From contig OZ024791.1 in NCBI GenBank assembly GCA_964017065.1, positions 3,295,410 to 3,359,409 of the forward strand: 64,000 bases of DNA. The letters run 5' to 3'. The notes beneath the pieces are model-generated. The model was not told the DNA's origin. It did no database searches and saw only the letters and a list, made by a program, of their open reading frames with translations. This document shows, in pieces, positions 23,230 to 37,800 of this stretch. How positions within the stretch are numbered: the stretch's first letter is position 1; the number at the start of each line of letters is the position of its first letter. Both the position numbers and the translations under genes were made by a program. The stretch comes from Haliclona indistincta. Its lineage: Eukaryota > Porifera > Demospongiae > Haplosclerida > Chalinidae.

Positions 23230-26200
23230 ACCATTGGGGTCCCACCGCGAATTCACAAACCCCAAGGGTGCACTATTGGGGTCCCACTGCGAATTAACAA
23301 AATCCCAAGGGTGCACCGTTGGGGTCCCATTACCATTTCACAAAACCCCAAGGGTGGTCCATTGGGGTCCCACTGCGATTTCACAAAACCCCAAGGGGCA
23401 CCATTGGGGTTCCACAGCGAATTCACAAAACCCCAAGGGCGCACAATTGGGGTCCCACCGCGAATTCACACAACTCCAAGGGTGCACCATGGGGGTTCCA
23501 CCGCGAATTCACAAAACCCCAAGGGCGCACCATTGGGTTCCCACCGCGAATTCACAGAACCCCAAGGGTGCACCATTGGGGTTCGACCGCGAATCCACAT
23601 TAAAACCCCAAAGGTGCATCATTGTGGTCCCACCGTGAATTCATAGAACCCCATGGGTGCACCATTGGGATCCCACCGCGAATTCACAAAACCCCTAGGG
23701 TGCACAATTGGGGTCCCATAGCGAATTCACAAAACCCCAAGGGTGCACCATTGGGGTCCCACCGCAGATTCACAGAACCCCAACGGTATCCCAAGGGTGT
23801 ACCATTTGGGTTCCACCGCGAATTCGCAAAACCCCATGGGTGCACCATTGGGGTCCCTCCGCGAATTCACAAAACCCCAAGGGTGCACCATTGGGTCCCA
23901 CCGCGAATTAAAAAAAACCCAAGGGTGTACCATTCGGGTCCCACCGCAAAATCATAGAACCCCAAGGGTATCCCAAGGGTGCACCATTTGGGTTCCACTG
24001 CGTATTCACAAAACCCCAAGGGTGCAATATTGGGGTCCCAACGCGAATTCACAAAACCCCAAGGGTGCACCAAAGGGGTCCCACCGCGAATTCACAAAAT
24101 CCCAAGGGTGCTCCATTGGGGTCTAACCGTGAATACACAAAACCCCAAGGGTGCACCATTTGGGTCCCACGCGAAAACACAAAACCCCAAGGGTGCACCA
24201 TTGGGGTTCCACAGCGAATTCACAAAAGGCCATTGTGCACCATTGGGGTCTCACCGCGAATTCACAGAACCCCAAGGGTGCACCATTGGGGTTCCACCGC
24301 GAATTCACAAAACCTCAAGGGTGCATCATTGTGGTCCCACCGCGAATTCACAGAACCACAAGGGTGCACCACTGGAGTTCCACCGCGAATTCACAAAACC
24401 CCAATTGTGCACCACTGGAGTTCCACCGCGAATTCACAAAACCCCAATTGTGCACCATTGGGGTCCCAACGCGAATTCACAAATCCCCAAGAGTGCACCA
24501 TTGGGGTCCCACCGCGAATTCACAAAAACCCAAGGGTGCACCATTGGGGTCCCACCGCGAATTCACAAAACCACAAGGGAGCACCATTGGGATCCCGCCG
24601 CGAATTCACGAATTCCCAAGGGTGCACCATTGGGGTCCCACCGCGAATTCACAAAACCCCAAGGGTGCACCATTGGGATCCCACCGCGAATTCACAAAGC
24701 CCAGGTGTGCACCATTGGGTCCCACAGCGAATTCACAAAACCCCAAGGGTGCACCATTGTGGTCCCACCGCGAATTCACAGAACCCCAAGGGTGCACCAT
24801 TGGGGTCCCACCGCGAATTCACAAAACCCTAAGGGTACACGATTGGGGTCGCACCGCGAATTGACAAAACCCCAAGGGCGCACCATTTGATTCTCACAGC
24901 GAATTCACAAAACCCCAAGGGTGCTCCATTGGGGTCCCACCGCGAATTCACAGAACTCCAAGGGTACCCCAAGGGTGCACCATTGGGGTTCCACCTCGAA
25001 TTCATAAAACCTCAAGGGTGTACCAATTGGGTCCGACCGCGAATTCACAGAACCCCATGGATGTACCATTGGGGTCCCACCGCGAATTCACGAAACCCCA
25101 AGGGTGCACCATTGGGGTACCATTGCGATTTCACAACACCCCAGGGGTGCACCATTGGGGTCCCACTGGGAATTCAAAAGACCCCAAGGGTGCACCATTG
25201 GGGTCCCACTGCGAATTCACAAAACCCCAAGGGTGCACCATTGGGGTCCCACCGCGAATTCACAAAAACCCAAGGGTGCACCATTGCGGTCCCACTGCGA
25301 ATGCACAACACCCCAAGTGTGCACCATTGGGGTCCCTCCGCGAATTCACAACGCCCCAAGGGTGCACCATTGGGGTCCCACCGCGAATTCACAAAACCCC
25401 AAGGGTGCACAATTAGTGTCCCACAGCGAATTCACAAAACCCCAAGTGTGCACCATTGGGGTCCCATTGCCATTTCACTAAATCCCAAGGGTGCACCATT
25501 GGGGTCCCACTGCGATTTCACAAAACCCCAAGGGTGCACCATTGGGGTCCCACAGCGATTTCACAAAACCCCAAGGGTGCACCATTGCGGTTACACAGCG
25601 AATTCACAAAACCCCAAGGGTGCACCATTGGGGTCCCACCGCGAATACACAGAATCCCAAGGGTGCACCATTAGTGTTCCATCGCGAATTCACAAAACCT
25701 CAAGGGTGCATCATTGTGGTCCAACCGCGAATTCACAGAACCCCAAGGGTGCACCATTTGGGTCTCACAGCGAATTCACAAAACCCCAAGGGTACACCAT
25801 TGGGGTCCCATCGCGAATTCACAGAACTCCAAGGGTACCCCAAGGGTGCACCATTGGGGTTCCACCGCTAATTCACAAAACCGCAAGGGTGCACCATTGG
25901 GATCCCACCGCGAATTCACAGAACCCCAAGGGTGCACCAATGGGGTCCCATCGCGAATTCAAAGAACCCCAAGGGTGCACCATTGGGGTCCCTCCGCGAA
26001 TTCACAGAACCCCAAGGGTGCACCATTGGGGTCCATACGCAAATTCACAACTCACCAAGGGAGCACCATTGGGGTCCCACCGCGAATATACAAAACCCCA
26101 AGGGTGCATCATTGGGGTCCCATCGCGATTTCACAAAACCCCAAGGGTGCACCATTGGGGTACCATTGCCATTTCACAAAACCCCAAAGGTGGTCCATTG

Positions 26201-27010
26201 GGGTCCCACTGCGATTTCACAAAACCCCAAGCCTGCACCATTTGGGTCCCACTGCGATTTCACAAAACCACAAGGGTGCACCATTGGGGTCCCACTGCGA
26301 TTTCACAAAACCCCAAGGGTGCACCATTGGGGTTCCACAGCGAATTCACAAAACCCCAAGGGCGCACCATTGGGGTCCCACCGCGAATTCACACAACCCC
26401 AAGGGTGCACCATGGGGGTTCCACCGCGAATTCACAAAACCCCAAGGGCGCACCATTGGGTTCCCACCGCGAATTCACAGAACCCCAAGGGTGCACCATT
26501 GGGGTTCGACCGCGAATTCACATTAAAACCCCAAAGGTGCATCATTGTGGTCCCACCGCGAATTCATAGAACCCCATGGGTGCACCATTGGGATCCCACC
26601 GCGAATTCACAAAACCCCTAGGGTGCACAATTGGGGTCCCATAGCGAATTCACAAAACCCCAAGGGTGCACCATTATGGTCCCACCGCAAATTCACAGAA
26701 CCCCAACGGTATCCCAAGGGTGTACCATTTGGGTTCCACTGCGAATTCGGAAAACCCCATGGGTGCACCAATGGGGTCCCTCCGCGAATTCACAAAACCC
26801 CAATGGTGCACCATTGGGGTCCCACCGCGAATTCAAAAAAACCCAAGGGTGTACCATTGGGGTCCCACCGCAAAATCATAGAACCCCAAGGGTATCCCAA
26901 GGGTGCACCATTTGGGTTCCACTGCGTATTCACAAAACCCCAAGGGTGCACCATTGGGGTCCCAACGCGAATTCACAAAACCCCAAGGGTGCACCATAGG
27001 GGTCCCACCG
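23230..27010 (+). repeat. 2.92-kb higher-order repeat
   Basis: The block at 23622-24180 recurs at 26545-27110, offset 2,923 bp, with private variants such as ACATTAAAACCCC and the run of As in GAATTAAAAAAAACCC/GAATTCAAAAAAACCC. The copies differ more from each other than those of the 31.5-43.2 kb block. Confidence 0.75.
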
Positions 27011-27839
27011 CGAATTCACAAAACCCCAAGGGTGCAACATTGGAGTCTAACCGTGAATACACAAAACCCCAAGGGTGCACCATTTGGGTCCCACGCGAAA
27101 ACACAAAACCCCAAGGGTGCACAATTGGTGTCCCACCGCGAATTCACAGAACCCCAAGGGTGCACCCTTTGGGTTCCTCCGCGAATTCACAAAACCCCAA
27201 GGGTGCACAATTGGGGTCCAACCGCGAATTCACAAAACCCCTAGGGTGCACCATTGGGATCCCACCGCGAATTCACAAAACCCCAAGGGTGAACCGTTGG
27301 GGTCCCACCGCGAATTGACAAAACCCCCAGGGTGCACCATTGCTGTCCCACCGCGAATTCACAAAACCGCAACGGTGCACCATTGGGGTCTCACCGCGAA
27401 TTCACAAAACCCCAAGGGTGCACCATTTGTGTCCCACGCGAATTCGCAAAACCCCAAGGGTGCACCATTGGGGTCCAACCGCGAATTAACAAAACCCGAA
27501 GGGTGCACCATTGCGGTCCCACCGCGAATTCACAAAACCCCAAGGGTTCACCATTGGGGTCCCACCGGGAATTCACCACACCCCAACGGTGCACCATTGG
27601 GGTCCCACCGCGAATTCACAAAACCCCAAGGGTGCACTGTTGGGGTCCCATTGCCATTTCACAAAATCCCAAGGGTGCACCATTGGGATCCCATTGCGAT
27701 TTCACAAAACCCCAAGGGTGCACCATTTGGGTCCCACTGCGATTTCACAAAACCCCAAGGGTGCACCATTGGGGTCCCACTGCGATTTCACAAAACCCCA
27801 AGGGTGCACCATTGGGGTTCCACAGCGAATTCACAAAAC

Positions 27840-30800
27840 CCCAAGGGTGCACCATTGGGGTCCCACCGCGAATTCACAGAACCTCAAGGGTGCACCATTG
27901 GGGTTCCACCGCGAATTCACAAAACCTCAAGCGTGCATCATTGTTGTCCAACCGCGAAGTCACAGAACCCCAAGGGTACCTCAAGGGTGCACCATTGGGG
28001 TTCTACCGAGAATTCACAAAACCCCAAGGGTGCACCATTGGGGCCCCACCGCGAATTCACAAAACCCAAAGGGTGCACCATTGGGATTCCACTGCGAATT
28101 CACAAAACCCCAAGGGTGGATCCCACCGAGAATTCACAAAACCCCAAGGGTGCACCTTTGGGGTCCCACAGCGAATTCACAAAAAAACAAGGGTGCACCA
28201 TTGGGGTCCCACCGCGAATTCACAAAACCCCAAGGGTGCACCATTGGGGTCCCACCGCGAATTCACAAATCCCCAAGGGTGCACCGTTGGGGTCCCACCG
28301 CGAATTCACAAAACCCCAAGGGTGCACCATTGGGGTCCCACTGCGAATTCACAAAACCCCAAGGGTGCACCATTGGGGTCCCACAGCGAATTCACAAAAC
28401 CCCAAGGGTGCACCATTGTGGTCCCACCGCGAAGTCACAGAACCCCAAGGGTACACCAAGGGTGCACCATTGGGGTTATTCCACGAATTCACAAATCCCC
28501 AAGGGTGCACCATTGGGTTCCCACCGCGACTTCACAGAATCTCAAGGGTGCACCATTGGGGTCCCACCGCGAATTCACAAAACCCCAAGGGTGCACATTG
28601 GGGTCCCACCGCTTATTCACAAAACCCCAAGGGTGCACCATTGGGGTCCCAATGCGAATTCACAAAACACCAAAGTGCACCTTTGGGGTCGAACCGCGAA
28701 TTCACAAAACCCCAAGGGTGCACCTTGGGGTCCCACCTCTAATTCACTAAACCCCAAGGGTGCATAATTGGGGTCCCACTGCGATTTCACAAAACCCCAA
28801 GGGTGCACCATTTGGGTCCCACTGCGATTTCACAAAACACCAAGGGTGCACCATTGGGGACCAACTGCGATTTCACAAAACCCCAAGGGTGCACCATTGG
28901 GGTTCCACTGCGAATTCACAAAAGGCCATTGTGCACCATTGGGATCTCACCGCGAATTCACAGAACCCCAAGGGTGCACCATTGGGGTTCCACCGCGAAT
29001 TCACAAAACCTCAAGGGTGCATCATTGTGGTCCCACCGCGAATTCACAGAATCACAAGGGTGCACCACTGGAGTTCCACCGCGAATTCACAAAACCCCAA
29101 TTGTGCACCATTGGGGTCCCACCGCGAATTCACAAATCCCCAAGGGTGCACCATTGGGGTCCCACCGCGAATTCACAAAAACCCAAGGGTGCACCATTGG
29201 GGTCCCACCGCCAATTCACAAAATCACAAGGGAGCACCATTGGGATCCCGCCGCGAATTCATGAATTCCCAAGGGTGCACCATTGGGGTCCCACCGCGAA
29301 TTCACAAAACCCCAAGGGTGCACCATTGGGATCCCACCGCGAATTCACAAAGCCCAGGTGTGCACCATTGGGTCCCACAGCGAATTCACAAAACCCCAAG
29401 GGTGCACCATTGTGGTCCCACCGCGAATTCACAGAACCCCAAGGGTGCACCATTGGGGTCCCACCGCGAATTCACAAAACCCTAAGGGTGCACGATTGGG
29501 GTCGCACCGCGAATTGACAAAACCCCAAGGGCGCACCATTTGATTCTCACAGCGAATTCACAAAACCCCAAGGTTGCTCCATTGGGGTCCCACCGCGAAT
29601 TCACAGAACTCCAAGGGTACCCCAAGGGTGCACCATTGGGGTTCCACCTCGAATTCATAAAACCTCAAGGGTGCACCAATTGGGTCCCACCGCGAATTCA
29701 CAGAACCCCATGGATGCACCATTGGGGTCCCACCGCGAATTCACGAAACCCCAAGGGTGCACCATTGGGGTCCTACCGGGAATTCAAAAGACCCCAAGGG
29801 TGCACCATTGGGGTCCCACCGCGAATTCACAAAACCCCAAGGGTGCACCATTGGGGTCCCACCGCGAATTCACAGAACCTCAAGGGTGCACCATTGGGGT
29901 TCCACCGCGAATTCACAAAACCTCAAGCGTGCATCATTGTTGTCCAACCGCGAAGTCACAGAACCCCAAGGGTACCTCAAGGGTGCACCATTGGGGTTCT
30001 ACCGAGAATTCACAAAACCCCAAGGGTGCACCATTGGGGCCCCACCGCGAATTCACAAAACCCAAAGGGTGCACCATTGGGATTCCACTGCGAATTCACA
30101 AAACCCCAAGGGTGGATCCCACCGAGAATTCACAAAACCCCAAGGGTGCACCTTTGGGGTCCCACAGCGAATTCACAAAAAAACAAGGGTGCACCATTGG
30201 GGTCCCACCGCGAATTCACAAAACCCCAAGGGTGCACCATTGGGGTCCCACCGCGAATTCACAAATCCCCAAGGGTGCACCATTGGGGTCCCACCGCGAA
30301 TTCACAAAACCCCAAGGGTGCACCATTGGGGTCCCACTGCGAATTCACAAAACCCCAAGGGTGCACCATTGGGGTCCCACAGCGAATTCACAAAACCCCA
30401 AGGGTGCACCATTGTGGTCCCACCGCGAAGTCACAGAACCCCAAGGGTACACCAAGGGTGCACCATTGGGGTTATTCCACGAATTCACAAATCCCCAAGG
30501 GTGCACCATTGGGTTCCCACCGCGACTTCACAGAATCTCAAGGGTGCACCATTGGGGTCCCACCGCGAATTCACAAAACCCCAAGGGTGCACATTGGGGT
30601 CCCACCGCTTATTCACAAAACCCCAAGGGTGCACCATTGGGGTCCCAATGCGAATTCACAAAACACCAAAGTGCACCTTTGGGGTCGAACCGCGAATTCA
30701 CAAAACCCCAAGGGTGCACCTTGGGGTCCCACCTCTAATTCACAAAACCCCAAGGGTGCATAATTGGGGTCCCACTGCGATTTCACAAAACCCCAAGGGT

Positions 30801-31830
30801 GCACCATTTGGGTCCCACTGCGATTTCACAAAACACCAAGGGTGCACCATTGGGGACCAACTGCGATTTCACAAAACCCCAAGGGTGCACCATTGGGGTT
30901 CCACTGCGAATTCACAAAAGGCCATTGTGCACCATTGGGATCTCACCGCGAATTCACAGAACCCCAAGGGTGCACCATTGGGGTTCCACCGCGAATTCAC
31001 AAAACCTCAAGGGTGCATCATTGTGGTCCCACCGCGAATTCACAGAATCACAAGGGTGCACCACTGGAGTTCGACCGCGAATTCACAAAACCCCAATTGT
31101 GCACCATTGGGGTCCCACCGCGAATTCACAAATCCCCAAGGGTGCACCATTGGGGTCCCACCGCGAATTCACAAAAACCCAAGGGTGCACCATTGGGGTC
31201 CCACCGCCAATTCACAAAATCACAAGGGAGCACCATTGGGATCCCGCCGCGAATTCATGAATTCCCAAGGGTGCACCATTGGGGTCCCACCGCGAATTCA
31301 CAAAACCCCAAGGGTGCACCATTGGGATCCCACCGCGAATTCACAAAGCCCAGGTGTGCACCATTGGGTCCCACAGCGAATTCACAAAACCCCAAGGGTG
31401 CACCATTGTGGTCCCACCGCGAATTCACAGAACCCCAAGGGTGCACCATTGGGGTCCCACCGCGAATTCACAAAACCCTAAGGGTGCACGATTGGGGTCG
31501 CACCGCGAATTGACAAAACCCCAAGGGCGCACCATTTGATTCTCACAGCGAATTCACAAAACCCCAAGGTTGCTCCATTGGGGTCCCACCGCGAATTCAC
31601 AGAACTCCAAGGGTACCCCAAGGGTGCACCATTGGGGTTCCACCTCGAATTCATAAAACCTCAAGGGTGCACCAATTGGGTCCCACCGCGAATTCACAGA
31701 ACCCCATGGATGCACCATTGGGGTCCCACCGCGAATTCACGAAACCCCAAGGGTGCACCATTGGGGTCCTACCGGGAATTCAAAAGACCCCAAGGGTGCA
31801 CCATTGGGGTCCCACCGCGAATTCACAAAA
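27840..31830 (+). repeat. 1,996-bp higher-order repeat, two copies
   Basis: Segments at 28617, 28768 and 29540 recur at 30613, 30764 and 31536, all exactly 1,996 bp on. The copies contain the variant GGGTGGATCCCACCGAGAAT and the odd monomer with CACAAAAAAACAAGGG. Only scattered single-base differences were noticed. Confidence 0.9.
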
Positions 31831-34800
31831 CCCCAAGGGTGCACCATTGGGGTCCCACCGCGAATTCACAAAAACCCAAGGGTGCACCATTGCGCTCCCA
31901 CTGCGAATGCACAACACCCCAAGTGTGCACCATTGGGGTCCCTCCGCGAATTCACAACGCCCCAAGGGTGCTCCATTGGGGTCCCACCGCGAATTCACAA
32001 AACCCCAAGGGTGCACAATTGGTGTCCCACAGCGAATTCACAAAACCCCAAGGGTGCACGATTGGGGTCCCATTGCCATTTCACTAAATCCCAAGGGTGC
32101 ACCATTGGGGTCCCACTGCGATTTCACAAAACCCCAAGTGTGCACCACTGCGATTTCACAAAACCCCAAGGGTGCACCATTGGGCTCCCACTGCGATTTC
32201 ACAAAACCCCAAGGGTGCACCATTGGGGTTACACAGCGAATTCACAAAACCCCAAGGGTGCACCATTGGTGTTCCACCGCGAATTCACAAAACCTCAAGG
32301 GTGTATCATTGTGGTCCAACCGCGAATTCACAGAACCACAAGGGTGCACCATTTGGGTCTCACAGCGAATTCACAAAACCCCAAGGGTGCACCATTGGGG
32401 TCCCATCGCGAATTCACATAACTCCAAGGGTACCCCAAGGGTGCACCATTGGGGTCCCATCGCGAATTCAAAGAACCCCAAGGGTGCACCATTGGGGTCC
32501 CTCCGCGAATTCACAGAACCCCAAGGGTGCACCATAGGGGTCCCAACGCGAATTCACAACTCACCAAGGGAGCACCATTGGGGTCCCACCGCGAATATAC
32601 AAAACCCCAAGGGTGCATCATTGGGGTCCCATCGCGAATTCACAAAACCCCAAGGGTGCACCATTGGGGTACCACCGCGAATTCACAACACCCCAAGGGT
32701 GCACCATTGGGGTCCCACCGTGAATTCACAAGACCCCAAGGGTGCACAATTGTGGTCCCACCGCGAATTCACAAAACTCCTAGGGTGCACCATTGGGGTC
32801 CCACCACGAATTCACAAAAACGCAAGGGTGCACCATTGGGGTCCCACCGCGAATGCACAACACCCCAAGGGTGCACCATTGGGGTCCCTCCGCAAATTCA
32901 CAACACCCCAAGGGTGCACCATTGGGGTCCCACCGCGAATTCACAAAACCCCAAGGGTGCTCCATTGGGGTTCCACCGCAAATTCACAAAACCCCAAGGG
33001 TGCACCATTGGGGTCCCACCGCGAATTCACAAAACTCCAAGTGTGGCCCATTGGGTTCCCACCGCGAATTCACAAAACCCCAAGGGTGCACCATTGGGGT
33101 CCCACAGCGAATTCACAATACCCCAAGGGTGCACCATTGGGTCCCACAGCGAATTCACAAAACCCCAAGGGTGCACCATTGTGGTCCCACCGCGAATTCA
33201 CAGAACCCCAAGCGTACCCCAAGGTTGCACCATTGGGGTCGCACCGCGAATTGACAAAACCCCAAATGTGCACCATTTGGGTCTCACAGCAAATTAACAA
33301 AACACCAAGGGTGCACCATTGGGGTCCCATCGCGAATTCACAGAACTCCAAGGGTACCCCAAAAGTGCACCATTGGGGTTCCACCGCTAATTCACAAAAC
33401 CGCAAGGGTGCACCATTGGGGTCCCACCGCGAATTCACAGAACCCCAAGGGTGCACCAATGGGGTCCCATCGCGAATTCAAAGAACCCCAAGGGTGCACC
33501 ATAGGGGTCCCTCCGCGATTTCACAGAACCCCAAGGGTGCACCATTGGGGTCCCAACGCGAATTCACAACTCACCAAGGGAGCACCATTGTGGTCCCACC
33601 GCGAATATACAAAACCCTAAGGGTGCATCATTGGGGTCCCATCGCGAATTCACAAAACCCCAAGGGTGCACCATTGGGGTACCACCGCGAATTCACAACA
33701 CCCCAAGGGTGCACCATTGGGGTCCCACCGTGAATTCACAAGACCCCAAGGGTGCACAATTGTGGTCCCACCGCGAATTCACAAAACTCCTAGGGTGCAC
33801 AATTGGGGTCCCACCACGAATTCACAAAACCCCAAGGGTGCACCTTGGGGTCCCACCGCTAATTCACAAAACCCCAAGGGAGCACCATTGGGGTCCCACC
33901 GCGAATTCACAAAACCCCAAGGGTGCACCTTGGGGTCCCACCGCTAATTCACAAAACCTCAAGGGTGCACCATTGGGCTCCCAATGCGAATTCTCAAAAC
34001 CCCAAAGTGCACCTTTGGGGTCGAACCGCGAATCCACAAAACCCCAAGGGTGCACCTTGGGGTCCCACCGCTAATTCACAAAACCCCAAGGGTGCACAAT
34101 TAGGGTCCCACTGCGAATTCACAAAATCCCAAGGGTGCACCATTGGGGTCCCATTGCCATTTCACAAAACCCCAAGGGTGCACCATTGGGGTCCCACAGC
34201 GATTTCACAAAACCCCAAGGGTGCACCATTTGGGTTCCACCGCGAATTCACAAAACCCCAAGGGTGCACCATTGGGGTTCCACCGCGAATTCACAAAACC
34301 CCAAGGGTGCACCATTGGGGTCCCACCGCGAATTCACAACACCCCAAGGGTGCACCATTGGGGTCCCACCGCGAGTTCACAAAACCCCAAGGGTGCACAA
34401 TTGGGGTCCCACTGCGAATTCACAAAACCCCAAGGGTGCACCATTGGGGTCCCATTGCTATTTCACAAAATCCCAAGGGTGCACCATTGGGGTCCCACTG
34501 CGATTTCACAAAACCACAAGTGTGCACCACCGCGATTTCACAAAACCCCAAGGGTGCACCATTGGGGTCCCACTGCGATTTCACAAAACCCCAAGGGTGC
34601 ACCATTGGGGTTCCACAGCGAATTCACAAAACCCCAAGGGTGCACCATTGGGGTCCCACCGCGAATTCACAGAACCCCAAGGGTGCACCATTTGGGTTCC
34701 ACCGCGAATTCACAAAACCTCAAGGGTGCATCATTGTGGTCCAACCGCGAATTCACAGAATCACAAGGGTGCACCACTGGAGTTCCACCGCGAATTCACA

Positions 34801-37800
34801 AAACCCCAATTGTGCACCATTGGGGTCCCACCGCGAATTCACAAATCCCCAAGGGTGCACCATTGGGGTCCCACCGCGAATTCACAAAAACCCAAGGGTG
34901 CACCATTGGGGTCCCACCGCCAATTCACAAAATCACAAGGGAGCACCATTGGGATCCCGCCGCGAATTCATGAATTCCCAAGGGTGCACCATTGGGGTCC
35001 CACCGCGAATTCACAAAACCCCAAGGGTGCACCATTGGGATCCCACCGCGAATTCACAAAGCCCAGGTGTGCACCATTGGGTCCCACAGCGAATTCACAA
35101 AACCCCAAGGGTGCACCATTGTGGTCCCACCGCGAATTCACAGAACCCCAAGGGTGCACCATTGGGGTCCCACCGCGAATTCACAAAACCCTAAGGGTGC
35201 ACGATTGGGGTCGCACCGCGAATTGACAAAACCCCAAGGGCGCACCATTTGATTCTCACAGCGAATTCACAAAACCCCAAGGTTGCTCCATTGGGGTCCC
35301 ACCGCGAATTCACAGAACTCCAAGGGTACCCCAAGGGTGCACCATTGGGGTTCCACCTCGAATTCATAAAACCTCAAGGGTGCACCAATTGGGTCCCACC
35401 GCGAATTCACAGAACCCCATGGATGCACCATTGGGGTCCCACCGCGAATTCACGAAACCCCAAGGGTGCACCATTGGGGTCCTACCGGGAATTCAAAAGA
35501 CCCCAAGGGTGCACCATTGGGGTCCCACCGCGAATTCACAAAACCCCAAGGGTGCACCATTGGGGTCCCACCGCGAATTCACAAAAACCCAAGGGTGCAC
35601 CATTGCGGTCCCACTGCGAATGCACAACACCCCAAGTGTGCACCATTGGGGTCCCTCCGCGAATTCACAACGCCCCAAGGGTGCTCCATTGGGGTCCCAC
35701 CGCGAATTCACAAAACCCCAAGGGTGCACAATTGGTGTCCCACAGCGAATTCACAAAACCCCAAGGGTGCACGATTGGGGTCCCATTGCCATTTCACTAA
35801 ATCCCAAGGGTGCACCATTGGGGTCCCACTGCGATTTCACAAAACCCCAAGTGTGCACCACTGCGATTTCACAAAACCCCAAGGGTGCACCATTGGGCTC
35901 CCACTGCGATTTCACAAAACCCCAAGGGTGCACCATTGGGGTTACACAGCGAATTCACAAAACCCCAAGGGTGCACCATTGGTGTTCCACCGCGAATTCA
36001 CAAAACCTCAAGGGTGTATCATTGTGGTCCAACCGCGAATTCACAGAACCACAAGGGTGCACCATTTGGGTCTCACAGCGAATTCACAAAACCCCAAGGG
36101 TGCACCATTGGGGTCCCATCGCGAATTCACATAACTCCAAGGGTACCCCAAGGGTGCACCATTGGGGTCCCATCGCGAATTCAAAGAACCCCAAGGGTGC
36201 ACCATTGGGGTCCCTCCGCGAATTCACAGAACCCCAAGGGTGCACCATAGGGGTCCCAACGCGAATTCACAACTCACCAAGGGAGCACCATTGGGGTCCC
36301 ACCGCGAATATACAAAACCCCAAGGGTGCATCATTGGGGTCCCATCGCGAATTCACAAAACCCCAAGGGTGCACCATTGGGGTACCACCGCGAATTCACA
36401 ACACCCCAAGGGTGCACCATTGGGGTCCCACCGTGAATTCACAAGACCCCAAGGGTGCACAATTGTGGTCCCACCGCGAATTCACAAAACTCCTAGGGTG
36501 CACAATTGGGGTCCCACCACGAATTCACAAAACCCCAAGGGTGCACCTTGGGGTCCCACCGCTAATTCACAAAACCCCAAGGGAGCACCATTGGGGTCCC
36601 ACCGCGAATTCACAAAACCCCAAGGGTGCACCTTGGGGTCCCACCGCTAATTCACAAAACCTCAAGGGTGCACCATTGGGCTCCCAATGCGAATTCTCAA
36701 AACCCCAAAGTGCACCTTTGGGGTCGAACCGCGAATCCACAAAACCCCAAGGGTGCACCTTGGGGTCCCACCGCTAATTCACAAAACCCCAAGGGTGCAC
36801 AATTAGGGTCCCACTGCGAATTCACAAAATCCCAAGGGTGCACCATTGGGGTCCCATTGCCATTTCACAAAACCCCAAGGGTGCACCATTGGGGTCCCAC
36901 AGCGATTTCACAAAACCCCAAGGGTGCACCATTTGGGTTCCACCGCGAATTCACAAAACCCCAAGGGTGCACCATTGGGGTTCCACCGCGAATTCACAAA
37001 ACCCCAAGGGTGCACCATTGGGGTCCCACCGCGAATTCACAACACCCCAAGGGTGCACCATTGGGGTCCCACCGCGAGTTCACAAAACCCCAAGGGTGCA
37101 CAATTGGGGTCCCACTGCGAATTCACAAAACCCCAAGGGTGCACCATTGGGGTCCCATTGCTATTTCACAAAATCCCAAGGGTGCACCATTGGGGTCCCA
37201 CTGCGATTTCACAAAACCACAAGTGTGCACCACCGCGATTTCACAAAACCCCAAGGGTGCACCATTGGGGTCCCACTGCGATTTCACAAAACCCCAAGGG
37301 TGCACCATTGGGGTTCCACAGCGAATTCACAAAACCCCAAGGGTGCACCATTGGGGTCCCACCGCGAATTCACAGAACCCCAAGGGTGCACCATTTGGGT
37401 TCCACCGCGAATTCACAAAACCTCAAGGGTGCATCATTGTGGTCCAACCGCGAATTCACAGAATCACAAGGGTGCACCACTGGAGTTCCACCGCGAATTC
37501 ACAAAACCCCAATTGTGCACCATTGGGGTCCCACCGCGAATTCACAAATCCCCAAGGGTGCACCATTGGGGTCCCACCGCGAATTCACAAAAACCCAAGG
37601 GTGCACCATTGGGGTCCCACCGCCAATTCACAAAATCACAAGGGAGCACCATTGGGATCCCGCCGCGAATTCATGAATTCCCAAGGGTGCACCATTGGGG
37701 TCCCACCGCGAATTCACAAAACCCCAAGGGTGCACCATTGGGATCCCACCGCGAATTCACAAAGCCCAGGTGTGCACCATTGGGTCCCACAGCGAATTCA